From Panagrolaimus kolymaensis (lineage: Eukaryota; Nematoda; Chromadorea; Rhabditida; Panagrolaimidae): a DNA stretch of 64,000 bases. Both the position numbers and the translations under genes were made by a program. Positions within the stretch are counted from its first letter, which is position 1; each line of letters begins with the position of its first letter. The stretch spans positions 496,001 to 560,000 of the forward strand of contig JAJQJQ010000059.1 of NCBI GenBank assembly GCA_028622995.1. The letters are read 5' to 3'. Below are positions 48,165 through 58,699 of the stretch, one piece after another. The notes under the pieces were generated by a model. It was not told the DNA's origin. It did no database searches and saw only the letters and a program-made list of their open reading frames with translations.

Positions 48165-48395
48165 CAACAACATCTCAATAATATGATTCAAGTAGTCAAA
48201 AAAATCTCTAATGTTAAAAATGGATTTTTTTATTAGTTTAAAAAAAAGTGTACTTAAATTAAACAAACAAACAAACAAAATAGCTGCTCCTTTCTCCTTT
48301 CTTTCCTGGTCTTTCTTTTCATTTATAAAATTCAAAATTCAAATATTTTCAACAAACAAAAAAGAAACAAAAGAAATTATTTGGCATTCTTTTTT

Positions 48396-48441
48396 TCGTC
48401 GCCGTCGTCGTCGTGATTCATTATTATTATTCATTCATTCG
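48396..48441. repeat. Compound microsatellite (CGT, TTA, TTCA units)
   Basis: Successive short tracts of CGTCGT, TTATTATTAT and TTCATTCATTC are visible directly in the sequence. Confidence 0.8.
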
Positions 48442-50270
48442 TTCTAACGTCAGAGAAGTGATCAATTGGCTTTGATAAATATGGAGGGCTTTAAAACGTA
48501 CTATTATTATTAGGTTTTTAGATTTTTAAAATACTTTGTATTGTCTGTATTCTTTTATTTTTTTCTCTGTAGCTTTACAACCAATTTTTTTTATAAATAT
48601 TCAGGGTTAATTAACTTTTCTCGGTGCCATTAAATATTTAAAATTTTTTTTTGCCGCTTTGAGTTGCTTTGATAGCTTTTTTTAATATTGTATCATCTCT
48701 CTTATTTTTATGTTTTTGTTTTGTTATGCCCAAATATTTTCATTTAGCTGCAATTGACCATTTTTCTGCGGTGATCGCTTTACAATTTCTTGTTTTTTAT
48801 TATTAATTTTAGGTTTTTTTTAAATTAAAGAGTATATTGTTAAATATGTTTTTAAATGAAAAGAAGAGTTTTAATATATAAATTTATATAATAAATATTT
48901 TTAATTAATGGCTTTCTTTATCCAAATTTAAATGACATTTTTTGAATGAACACTCATCTTTATAAAAAACATGATTTAATTTGCTACAGTAACCATATAA
49001 ATTTTGCCAAAACTGTCGAATCGAGTAAATTGTCTTTGATTTTTGTTGTATTTGAAACTTTGAACACTGCTTTCTTAAATTCCCTCCAACTTTTTTAAAA
49101 ATAACAGCCTTGAATTCGGGTCACCTTGGAATTATTTTTTTCTTTAATTTTTATTTTTTACTTGCGCAAAGGCAACCCATGGGTATTCATTCTTATTGAC
49201 AAAAAAAAATGGAAAGAAATATCAGTTTTCTTTACTTTTCTCAAGGTCAACAACGAAGGCAATGCATGCATGTGTACTGCCACACCAAGGTTTTTTGTTG
49301 TTGTGGCTTTGATTGATTGACTTTTATTTTTTGGGTTGGTTGTTTGCAGGCAAGAAGGAGCGAGACAAATAATAAATAATATTAGTTTCTTACTTACTTT
49401 TTTTCATGGCAAAACTTTGCTTCTTTTTTTGCTCTTTTCTCAATTTTAAAAATTGTTGTATTAATAAACGATCGTTTCCCAGGATAATTTCCTTCTTCTT
49501 AATTTTCTTATTTTGCATTTAATAAAAAAAATTTGACACACGAATCACGCATTTCACAATATGTAATTTTTTTTTTGAACGATTTCGTTCCGTTTTCCCA
49601 TATTTTTTTTATGGACTGAGAGAATTTTTTTCTCTCCGTTAAATTTTTTTAGTTAGTTTCTCGAAAATATCGATCGATAATGAATTTTTTTTATTTCTCC
49701 TTCTTTCATTATTTATTTGGTTCAAATTTGTTCAATTTTTTCTTTTCTAAAACAGAATATTTGATAAATTAACAACTGCTGCTGATTGTAATTTTTATTC
49801 TTCTTGGTTTAAAAACTCCAAAACTAAAAATAAATAAAGTTTTTATCAAACAAGCAAAAAAAAAATCTCTGTGAAAAATTATTAGTGTATTTTTGTAGTC
49901 TAGTATATTGAAGGTCATAAAAAAAAATATTTTTCAAGCAAGTGAGTTTCTTCCCTCCTTATCTTTCGCTTTTTTTTTTATCGTTCTTTCACTATTCCAT
50001 TTTTTGGTTTGGTTTGCTTTTTGTGTAGTTGGTTTTTAGTGCCAATGGATCGCTTGAATGTCGTCGGACTTAATTTTGGGGTTGAAAAATTCATTTTTAT
50101 AAAATTTCTCTTTTGTTAAATCACTGTCTTTGAAAAAAAAATTAAAAATTAACATACATTTTTTTGATTTTCGTTTTTCTGCTTTTTATTTTTTCGCTCT
50201 TATCAAAATTTACATACCTTTCACTTTTCACTTTTCGCTTTGTTTTTTAATTTAGACAACTAACTTCCTT

Positions 50271-50281
50271 CATTTTTTTAG
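50271..50281 (+). other. Splice acceptor in 5' leader (likely SL trans-splice site)
   Basis: CATTTTTTTAG ends at 50281, 32 bases before the ATG at 50314, with no coding exon upstream. Confidence 0.4.
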
Positions 50282-50313
50282 TGCTTCGTGTCAACGCAAA
50301 AATCAACAACAAA

Positions 50314-50756
50314 ATGCCATCTCTTGATGAACGTTTCAATGCTGCAGTATCGGTTATTCAAACCCTTCCAAAGGATGGTCCAGTAAATCCATCCAATGAT
50401 CAAAAATTGAAATTTTATTCTTTTTACAAGCAAGCCACCATTGGAGATGTCAATACTGAACGTCCTGGAATGTTTTCATTTGTTGAAAAAGCTAAATGGT
50501 GAGTTTTTTTCCAAAAATTTAGGTCTTGAAGCCAAAAGTTTTCGATAGAGATTTAATGATTTTTTTTTTCAGGGATGCATGGAAATCTAGAGAAGGCACA
50601 AGCCAAACTGATGCCAAAGAGCAATATATCGAAGCCCTTCTTGCAATGTTCGATGAAATTGGAACTCAAGTCAATGTTAATGAATGGGTTAGTGGTCCAG
50701 ATCTTGATCCAACAATCAAATCAAATTTATCCATCCTTGGAAAAGTTTTCAATTAA
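50314..50756 (+). CDS. Acyl-CoA-binding protein
   Basis: Two exons (50314-50498, 50573-50756) encode 122 residues, longer than the classic 86-residue ACBP. The ACB domain covers about residues 5-95: [47 protein letters not shown], and AKEQYIEAL. The Tyr, Lys and Trp residues that bind the CoA head and acyl chain are present. The domain start resembles ACBD4/5-type proteins more than the short ACBP, but no membrane segment follows; the last 25 residues are a novel polar tail. ACBPs bind long-chain acyl-CoA esters in the cytosol and buffer or deliver them for lipid metabolism. An AATAAA lies about 85 bases after the stop. Confidence 0.93.
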
Positions 50757-52742
50757 TTAATTAATTCGTTTGTTGTCGTCGCTATTTATTCTTTTTGGTG
50801 TTGTTTGTTTTAAATCTATGCATTTATATTTATTTATGGAATAAATTAATTTATTTTTTTGCTTGGTTAATTTATAATATTTTTTGTTTGGTTTTTAAAA
50901 GTAATATTTATAATAAAAAAGTTTAAAAATAAAAGCATGAATTCTTTTTTAATCCTATGTTTTAATAAAAAAATAAAATAAAAAAAGCCGTTTTATTATT
51001 TTCAAAAAAATGAATGAAATGGTTTACACTAGCGGCAGCTAAATATTTAAAAAAAAAACATTGCTGATCAAATCGGCTTCTCTGCAACGATCGATAGCTT
51101 TCATGGGAAAACAAAAACGCATTTCGCTAAAAAAATGACATAAAAATTTTGCTGGATTTTTTTCATGAAAAGTAAGCTTCAAAAATAAGTGATTTTTCTT
51201 TATCGCCAAATACGTTTTTCTTTTTTTGAATATTTTTACTGCTATCTTTTCTTTTTGAAAATATAATTTAATAGAAGTTTTCCATAAAAACTTGAAACTT
51301 AACTATTCTGTTAAAATAAAATAAACTTTTTGTGGAAACAAACCACCATCCGATTGCATATTTTGTTATCTGAAATATATAAAGCATTCTAGCAATCATT
51401 TTAAAAATAAAAAAATACCGTTACTTCATGAACTTTACCAATCAAAAAAATGATAGTAAAACGAAAAATGTTTCACTGCAAAATTACAATTAAAAAGATA
51501 AATGGATTTTCTAAAATAGTGGTTAAACAAAGTTCTCAAAAATTTTCTTTTCTAAACCTTTCTTTGAATCATAAAAGCTGCAACAAAATTTTTTTTTCTG
51601 TAATAAAATATATAGTTATTGCTTGAATTTAATTTCTTCAATGAATGTTACGTTTTTTTTTCTTTTGGGCTGTTAGAAAAAGAGATCGTTCGCTAGCAGC
51701 AACAAAAAAAACGCTGACAGAAAAGTTTTAGTTCGAACTTTTTTGTAACAAAAGAGCCGCAATGTTTATTGATTTTTTGTGCATTTTTTAATATTTTAGT
51801 TTTTAGTTTAATTTTTTTAAAATTTTTTTTATGATTACATTTTTCTTCTCACAAATTAAAAGCTTTCGAAGAAAGCAAAAGAGGAATTTTATTTGCTTGA
51901 AAAAAGAGAAAAGAAAATGTTTGCCAAAAACAAAAAATGGTGGTCGTCAAGTTTATTGATGAATTAAAGAAGCGATACCCTCAATCATTTATTAAAAATG
52001 GAAGAAGCACAACTTTTTTTTGGTCAAAAAAATTACCCAGGAAGCATAATATAATATAATGTTAAAATATTGCAGTTTTCGTTGCTTTATTATAATTTGA
52101 AATTAATAACCATTTTATCTCGAAATTGTGAGTCATTCAACGCAGTTTCACAAACAGAAACTAACTAAAGCCTCTCTCTTTCTTTTTCCATTTTGAAGCC
52201 ACTTCATGTATGTCAAAAAAAAATACTTTACTGTAATCAAATAAAACTGCCATTATATATAAAAAAGGCTTTTTTTTTTCGCCGAAATAAAAAAGAACTT
52301 TTTTTTTGAAATGTCGTTTTAAATGAACCGATTGTTGAGAGGTTAAATTAAATTTTCTCAACTCAAAGCCTCGAGAATATAAGAAGAGAGATAAAAGTGA
52401 CATTTATTTTTTTGTCTTCGTCGAAATTTCAAAGAAAAAAAAGACAAAAACTTCAAAACTAAATTGAAAAAAGAAAGAAAAGAAGGCAAAAAAACTTTGA
52501 AGCAGTTCTTCGATAAAAAAAAAGTCAGTCAAGAAAAATAAAAGTTTCAGTAAAAATAAAAAAGTTTAGTTTTAAATTTACTAATCTAAAAAAACTTTTT
52601 TTTGTTTTATTTTGTTTATTTCCTGAATACTTTAAAAAATAGTTTATTTTTATCCCAAAAAAAAGTTATTTAAATTTTCTGAAAAAGAATTAATTATTAA
52701 AACTTAAAATTTCTTCCAAAAAGAAATTTTTTTTATTGTAAA
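50757..52742. other. Intergenic, no gene seen
   Basis: About 2 kb of AT-rich DNA with long A/T runs. One minus frame at 52161-52403 has no domain or splice context. Nothing is supported. Confidence 0.5.
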
Positions 52743-54696
52743 ATGGCGCCTGGGTTGAAAACAGTTCGAATTGATATGGAACCAAATATTATTAATGAAT
52801 CAAACATGACTATCAAGAAATTAGAAACCATTTTGGAGGATGAGAAAAAAGAAAATGATTCAACAATCAACAACGTCGATAAAATATTTGATATTATTCC
52901 ATCCAAAATTGAAGAACATAAAAGTTTATTAGCTAAAACTCTGTCGAATCCACTGAGTGAAAATTGCGGCGCTGGTAAAAATGGCGGAAAAGAAGAAGCA
53001 GACGATAGAATGGAATATAAACATGCATTTTTACTTTGTTGTTGGGAACGGCCAATAATGGTAAGTTTTTTAAGTTTTTTTTATGCGAAAAAAGAAGAAT
53101 GCACAATTATTTTTTTCAGAAAAAATTACTGCTTTTAAATTTTCGTGACCAGACAAAGGAGTTTCAGGAATTCCTTAATTAAAGTTTGGATAATATTTAA
53201 CAAAAAAAATTCATAGACTTAAGAATTTAATTAATTTTTCTTTGAAAATGAAAGTATTTTTTTATTTATAGAAATCCGCTCAAACAGTATGTTATTTATC
53301 AGCTTTATCATTTTTTGGTAATTTTTTATCCCTCATTTTTGCTGGTTCTCAAACTTCATTACACCTTGCATTTGAAATTTGTGTATTAATTATTGAATTA
53401 TTTTGTTTATTACTCCTTTTTTATGCGTTGTCTCATGAAGCTGCAAGATGTATGAAACCATATTTATTATTTGGGGTAAGTTTGTTTAAAAATGATTTTT
53501 TTGCTTTCATTTAATTATTGAATAAATTTTCAATTGAGTGGAAAACTTTAGTGCGCTTGTTCGTACAGTGTCATTAAATAATTAAAATTGGAGTAAAAAA
53601 TAGTGTTTGGTAAATTTTCAAATTTATGGTAAATAATGTTAAGATTTAAATTAATCTGAAAATTTATTTATTCCATTTTATATGCAATTATTTTATTGTA
53701 TTTTAAATTTGAAGACAATTTTAGTAATTTTCATTCTCTTTTGTTGAACTAAAAAAACTATTTTTATTATCCGCATGCGTTAAAGGATAATTTCCTAGAA
53801 CAAAATGATAAATTTTAAAAATAAGAGTTGTTAAACTAAAATTTGCCCATGGATTGTCTTATTTAAAAAAAGTAAAAAAAAGTGCTAAACCAAAATATTC
53901 AAAAGAAACGCTGGAAAAAAATATATGTACATCAGTTTTGTTAATTTTCCATCAAAAAAATAAAAAGAAAGAAGCAAGCGATTGCAATTTTTTTGTGTTT
54001 TGAATTATTTTTTTCTTTTGCGAACGAAACAATAGTCAGATAAAAAGTTCCACAGAAAAGAAAACAACGCGGATGGAAGAGTTTATGATTCAGCACACGT
54101 ATTTTGTTCTAAAAAACCATTCATTTTTTACAAAAACCATAACATAAATATTTGGGAAAACTTTAAAAATGAAACCCACATATTTTATTTTCGATTATTT
54201 TGGTTTACAAATATCTCCTAACATACAATTCTAAAATTTTATGAATTTCTTGGTGAAACTCGACCCTTATAATATCTTTCCATTTTTCTAGACGCTATGG
54301 AATATATTTTTAACTTTGCTATGGTTATTCTGTTTGGCGGAACTTTTGAAAGGTTCATATTTTCCCATTCGAGTTTCAACAGCCCTTTCTCAAGCTTTCC
54401 TTCCATCAAATCGATATCATTCACGTTATTCAAAAGCATATGAATCCAAAGAAAATTTGGTTACAACTTTATCAATTTTTATTGGGCTTGGAGCAACAAT
54501 ATTAATAAATTTTTGGTTTTTACATATAATTGTTTTGGCATATTTTAATTTGCAAAAGAAAAAATTAATTCTAAAGCATGGAATTGGCGGAGGATATTCA
54601 AATAATTCATGTCCATGGTCACCAACTGCTACAATTTCACCCAATAATTCTCCAATATCTAAACAACTTCCAAATGGCCATACTGTGTTTTTGTAA
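52743..54696 (+). CDS. Four-pass membrane protein, unknown family
   Basis: Three phase-0 exons (52743-53060, 53272-53475, 54292-54696) encode 308 residues. A charged N-terminal region of about 95 residues (Lys/Glu-rich, probably cytosolic) leads to a CCWERPI segment and four hydrophobic helices: near 110-128, 138-158, 176-195 and 244-264. A Ser/Asn/Pro-rich tail closes the protein. The layout recalls the LAPTM4-like gene at 38242-39618 and nematode tetraspan families, but sequence identity is not obvious. The ATG at 52743 is chosen because the frame is open from it and the donor fits exactly. Intron 2 is about 820 bases and holds one AATATTC-type motif. Function unknown. Confidence 0.7.
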
Positions 54697-54865
54697 TAAT
54701 AATAAAATTTGTTAATAAAATGTAATATTGTAAATTTTTTTTTTGTTATTAAAATAAATCGTTTAAAAAAATGCGTTCCCAACAATTGAGTTGCGGTGAC
54801 TCCATTAGCCGTAATAAACCCATTAATTAAATTGTCAGATATAAAATGAAAAATCAAATTGATGC

Positions 54866-54988
54866 TCACTTAATCTTGAACACAAGATCGGATTTATTCA
54901 CATCGGGTATGATGTGAACTTCATCTGATCCCAAACCCATTAATTTGAGCAGGAAAAACAAAACATAAAACAAAAATTCATGAGCCAT
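54866..54988 (-). CDS. Small secreted peptide, hypothetical
   Basis: ATG at 54988 opens a strong signal peptide (MAHEFLFYVLFFLLKL, then GLGS) and a short acidic segment (DEVHIIPDVNKSDLVFKI) ending in TGA at 40 residues. A GTGAGC donor overlaps the stop; splicing to an AG at about 54796 would replace the end by about 12 residues (NHRNSIVGNAFF). It converges on the four-pass membrane gene. I recognise no peptide family or processing sites. Confidence 0.4.
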   Translation of the reverse strand: MAHEFLFYVLFFLLKLMGLGSDEVHIIPDVNKSDLVFKIK

Positions 54989-55040
54989 TTTTGAATTATT
55001 TTTTCTTTAATTTTAAAAAAAAGTTTATTAAAAAATGTTG

Positions 55041-55500
55041 CAAGAAAAATAAAAAAATCAATAAACTAAAATATTCAAAAATAAAAATCCAATGCACTTT
55101 CAAAACGGCCATTTTTGTGAAAGTTTTTTAATTCAACGAACGAAAGAAAATCCATTCGTTGCGTTAAATAAAAAAAACAATTTCATTCACACAATTTGTT
55201 TCGAAACATTTTTTGAGATCACTTTGCTTTCAATAGTGGCAGAAAAAAAAAGAAACGAACGACGACGACAGCCGTAAAAAAAGGTGCAAAAATTATAATA
55301 CAAATCGATTTTTTTTGTTATAAAAAGTTTAACGACGCAACCCCGATCATTTTAGTCATATTTCAAAACAAAAACAAAAAACTTTCTTCTAGGGACTTCG
55401 CTATTTATTTTTTTACCTTCAAAAATAGTTTTTTTTCTTTCGTTTTTTTAAATACAAGATGCACGGCTTCTTTTTTGAATTTTTGTAATTTTTTTTATTC
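55041..55500 (+). repeat. Inverted dispersed repeat C, plus copy
   Basis: About 460 bases that match 61285-61735 in opposite orientation. The best conserved part is 55093-55180 (GCACTTTCAAAACGGCCATT, then a Phe/Ser-coding frame). Conserved blocks CAACCCCGATCAT and CTTCGCTATTTATTTTTTTA appear in order. The reading frame at 55092-55277 exists in both copies because the DNA is repeated; it does not look like a gene. Confidence 0.85.
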
Positions 55501-55927
55501 TAATAAACCGTAGAAAACGCGTCCTTAATTACTAAAATATGGAAAAGCTTTTTCAATAGCCTAATTTTAACGAACTTAAAGATGCAAAAAGTATGTTTAC
55601 AATGTGGATTATTTAGTGTTTAAAATTTTTTTTCAAAATATGTAACAAGGAAGAACACATTCATTTATGAAATAATTTTTTTAAGCTTTCTTAAAAAAAA
55701 GAAAAATAAAATCATGTTTTTTTCATTAATAAATGTCACAATGTCGTGATAATCTTTCTTATGTGAAATGCCACTCATTCTTCTTGTCCAGAAACAATTG
55801 CTATAAAATGATTAATTTCAATGTGAAATATTATTGTGTATATCTTTTTAGAAATGAATCAAATACACAGGCATCTTTATGAAGCAAACTTTTGTAGCTG
55901 CTAGGGGTTTCAAAGTTTCGATTAAAT

Positions 55928-56125
55928 ATTTATCTTTAAAAAAAGAAAATGTATTATAAAACCAAAATATTCAAAAAAAAAAGATACAAACAGGATCGAA
56001 AGGAAAAAAATTAAAGCATTTTAAAAGCTATCTTTTTTTGTTTACAAACAAAAAGCAAAATCATCAGTGTTTACCAGCAGTTTCGTTCGTTGCTTGCTTT
56101 TTTTTTTTGTGTTTCACAGACTGAC
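55928..56125 (+). repeat. Direct repeat D, copy 1
   Basis: Begins ATTTATCTTTAAAAAAAG, includes TATTATAAAACCAAAATATT and AAAGCATTTTAAAAGC, and ends near CACAGACTGAC. It matches 57935-58143 in the same orientation. Confidence 0.8.
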
Positions 56126-56214
56126 ATAAAAAAAATTTTTAAATGTATTAATCATAAAAAAATAAAAGGTAAAATTGTCTGATCTCCTCACATCAACATT
56201 CCATGGGAAAGAGC

Positions 56215-56358
56215 ACCGTTATTCAAAAGCTGATGAACCAAACATTTTTCTCAAAAATGAGTAATTCTCGCTTCAATGTTTTGTTGTTGATTCGCGCTGG
56301 GACAACTTTTTCCAGAACTCGATTTATTAAAAACTGTCCTGACCAGTAAATCCCTCAA
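56215..56358 (+). other. GC-richer orphan fragment with GKST
   Basis: Forty-seven open codons start MGKSTVIQKLMNQ and end with KNCPDQ before TAA. GKST recalls a P-loop, but the first Gly of a Walker A motif is missing and no family fits. The surrounding 56.2-56.4 kb is richer in GC than its flanks and may be a mobile-element or gene relic. Confidence 0.2.
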
Positions 56359-56421
56359 ATCCAGGGCTACAATAAGCCGCCATTGTAACAACCGGGGCTC
56401 CGTGTGTTAAATGACAACTCG

Positions 56422-56922
56422 AAAAAATAAAATACAATATCTTTAAAATTGTTGAATCTCATTTTAGGCGTATTTGCGGGTGCTTGATTCTTACAGAAAA
56501 TATATTAAAAGCTTTAGGATCATTATAAAAATGATAAAAAGCTGAATTAAGAATTGATTCATATTTTTCATCTTCAGGTTTTTTGACATCATCTCTAAAA
56601 AAAATATTTTGATTTACCTATTAATAAATGTATCAAAAAAAATTTTTTTTACCCCGACTGAATTTTCCATTCTGGTTTAATGATCTGAAAAAAAAAATAT
56701 GAAAGACAAATGAAAATTTTAATATATTTTTTGTTTTCACCTTAATAAAGTTTCCCAAATTTGATGTGAAGTTAAAAAAGATTTAGTAAATGAAACAATA
56801 ATCTTCCATTTTTCTTCATCATTTTCAGCCAAAGAAATATTATTTTCAAGTTTAGTGAGAAGATTGGCATATGTTGGACTATGCTGGTAATAAGCAGCAG
56901 ATAAGGATGGAAGAACGAGCAT
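56422..56922 (-). pseudogene. Truncated paralogue of the HAT/F-box gene start
   Basis: Met at 56922 begins about 61 residues that align with residues 1-61 of the gene at 16847: both have SPxY near residue 16, an EN..EEKW/EKKQE stretch and FL..xQxW..LLR/IIR at the exon end, followed by a phase-2 donor and then Ser-Leu at the start of the next exon. Two more exons follow in frame (about 56684-56655 and 56592-56495) with YESILNSAFYHFYNDPKAF, like the LEILRKLAIYQFYYD region of the parent. Then the frame closes. The HAT-like and F-box parts are missing, so this is a partial copy, either dead or a short gene of its own. Confidence 0.6.
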
Positions 56923-57278
56923 TTAAATTTATTTTTTAAAATAAAAATCAACGATTAAAAATTATTATTTTTTTTAGCTAACATTTTAACTCCAATTTTG
57001 CTTTTCTTTTTTCGATGATTAAGTTTGATATTAAACAGGAAAAAAAGAATCAATATTTATTTTTGTGATAAGAAAATATTAAAAATCTTGAAATGAATGC
57101 TCTTATTCTCTTGCTTGAAAAAAAATGAAAAACTTTCTGGAAAATAAAAAAAAACTTTGTTAAGTCGAGATTGAAAAGTTGCATCAATAAACCAAATAAA
57201 AATAATGTAAAAACCCATTTATATTTTAATGATATCTTTTAAGAAATTCATTATTTTTTTAAACCCAAAGTCAAACAA

Positions 57279-57373
57279 CAAATGCTTTCGAAACAAAGAA
57301 AAAGTTTATTAAAGGTTCATAATTAATAAAAAGCTTTTGCTTTTTCTCATCTTTGAAAAATCCATTGTTTCAA
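57279..57373 (+). repeat. Direct repeat E, copy 1
   Basis: Shares AATGCTTTC, AAAGTTTATTAAAGGTTCAT and TTTTTCTCATCTTTGA with 58595-58697 in the same orientation and order. Confidence 0.7.
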
Positions 57374-57717
57374 AGTGAGTGTTGGAATAGCTTTTGGATA
57401 TCGTTCTCTCTCTTTTTTCGAAGCCATGAAAATAAAAATGGGAAGAAGAAGAAGAATAGAAAGAAAAATAAGGAATCATTTGGATTTGTTATTCAAGCTT
57501 TAAATCAGTCCTCGTCGTCCGATGCAAGTATTTTAAAAAATAAGCTCATCGAAAAATTAGTCTTATTTGTTTTATAAAAAAAGGATTTTTACTTTTGCCT
57601 TTTAGGTTTATTATTCGCGAGCTACAATTTTTTTTTCTTCGTGTTAAACCGTTTTTTTATTCAAGGAAATTCTAAAATAGTCATATCTAAGATTTTTTTG
57701 AGTGTAATTAAACTATT

Positions 57718-57855
57718 TATTAGAGAAGTTTCGTAGAGCTGTTTCAAGGCGTTTAAAATAACGATCAAATGGCTTCCCTTTAACGTTCTTGTAGTTCTTT
57801 AAGGCCGGATCGTTCTCCATTACTGAGCAGCAATTTCGCCATTTAAATAGCTTTT
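57718..57855 (-). other. Orphan coding-like fragment
   Basis: About 45 open codons of balanced composition (LFKWRNCCSVMENDPAL; KGKPFDRYFKRLETAL) end in TAG. No start or acceptor fits. The local sequence is GC-richer than its flanks. It may be a mobile-element or gene relic. Confidence 0.25.
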
Positions 57856-57934
57856 AAAGGATATGGTTTTTTTAATAAATCTTTCTATCCAAAATAATTC
57901 GGAGTTCAAAATTGAACAAATTTCATAAAAAGAA

Positions 57935-58143
57935 ATTTATCTTTAAAAAAAAGAAAATGTATTATAAAACCAAAATATTCAAACAAACAAAAAATAGAAA
58001 CAGCATCGAATTGAAGAAAAAAAAATAAAGCATTTTAAAAGCAATACTTTTTTCTTATTTTCAATAATCAAAGCAAAGATTATCGATTTTCCAACAATTT
58101 CGCTGCTTTCTTCTTCTTTTCTTTTTTTGGTTTCTCAGACTAA
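57935..58143 (+). repeat. Direct repeat D, copy 2
   Basis: Matches 55928-56125 about 2 kb away with small gaps; both end at a TCTCAGACT or CACAGACT block. Confidence 0.8.
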
Positions 58144-58594
58144 TTTTTCAAAGCGGCGAAGAGCAATCAGACAAAAAAATTACTATGTTTTTTTTATGAT
58201 TAACCTTTTAAAAAATATATGCGAGTATCATCCATTGAAAGAAATTTAGTTCTTCTTTACCTCTGATATGTTATGAAAGTTTTTTTTTTGATAATTTGTT
58301 TTTAAAAATTTAACTGTAAAAATATTGTGATCTAAAAGAAACGAATTAAAAACACTAAAATTTAACAAAAAAAATCTTCTTCCTTTCCAGTTTTTGTAAG
58401 ATAAACATTCAACATTACGTGTTTGCTGATGAAAATGAAAAAAGTTTGTAAAAACAATGGAAAAAACATATTCATTTTCTTTGAGTCAAATAATCTTTGA
58501 GCTTGAGATTCAAAAGTTTAAAAAAACCCAAACAAAATCTTAATTCATTTTTTTGATCCGAATTTAAAAAACGCTTCATTTTCTTAGACGAAAG

Positions 58595-58697
58595 TCAATT
58601 GCTTTCATAGCAAAAAAAGGGTTATTAAAGTTTCATTGAAAATAAAAAAAAGTTCTTTTGATTTTTCTCATCTTTGAGGAAATCCATGGCTTCAAAA
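58595..58697 (+). repeat. Direct repeat E, copy 2
   Basis: Same order of blocks as 57279-57373, diverged, including TTTCTCATCTTTGA and an ATCCAT..TTCAAA end. Confidence 0.7.
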
Positions 58698-58699
58698 TT

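Larger units (their letters stand above)
48165..50313. other. Intergenic with microsatellite tract
   Basis: About 2.1 kb without a supported gene. A compound microsatellite of CGT, TTA and TTCA units lies at 48396-48441. The rest is T-run-rich; short frames near 49126 and 47827 look like chance. Confidence 0.5.

Noticed and set aside
55092..55277. Frame of 61 codons also present at 61440-61727 on the other strand
   Set aside because: The similarity comes from DNA repeat C; the frames carry different indels and no domain, so protein conservation is not shown.
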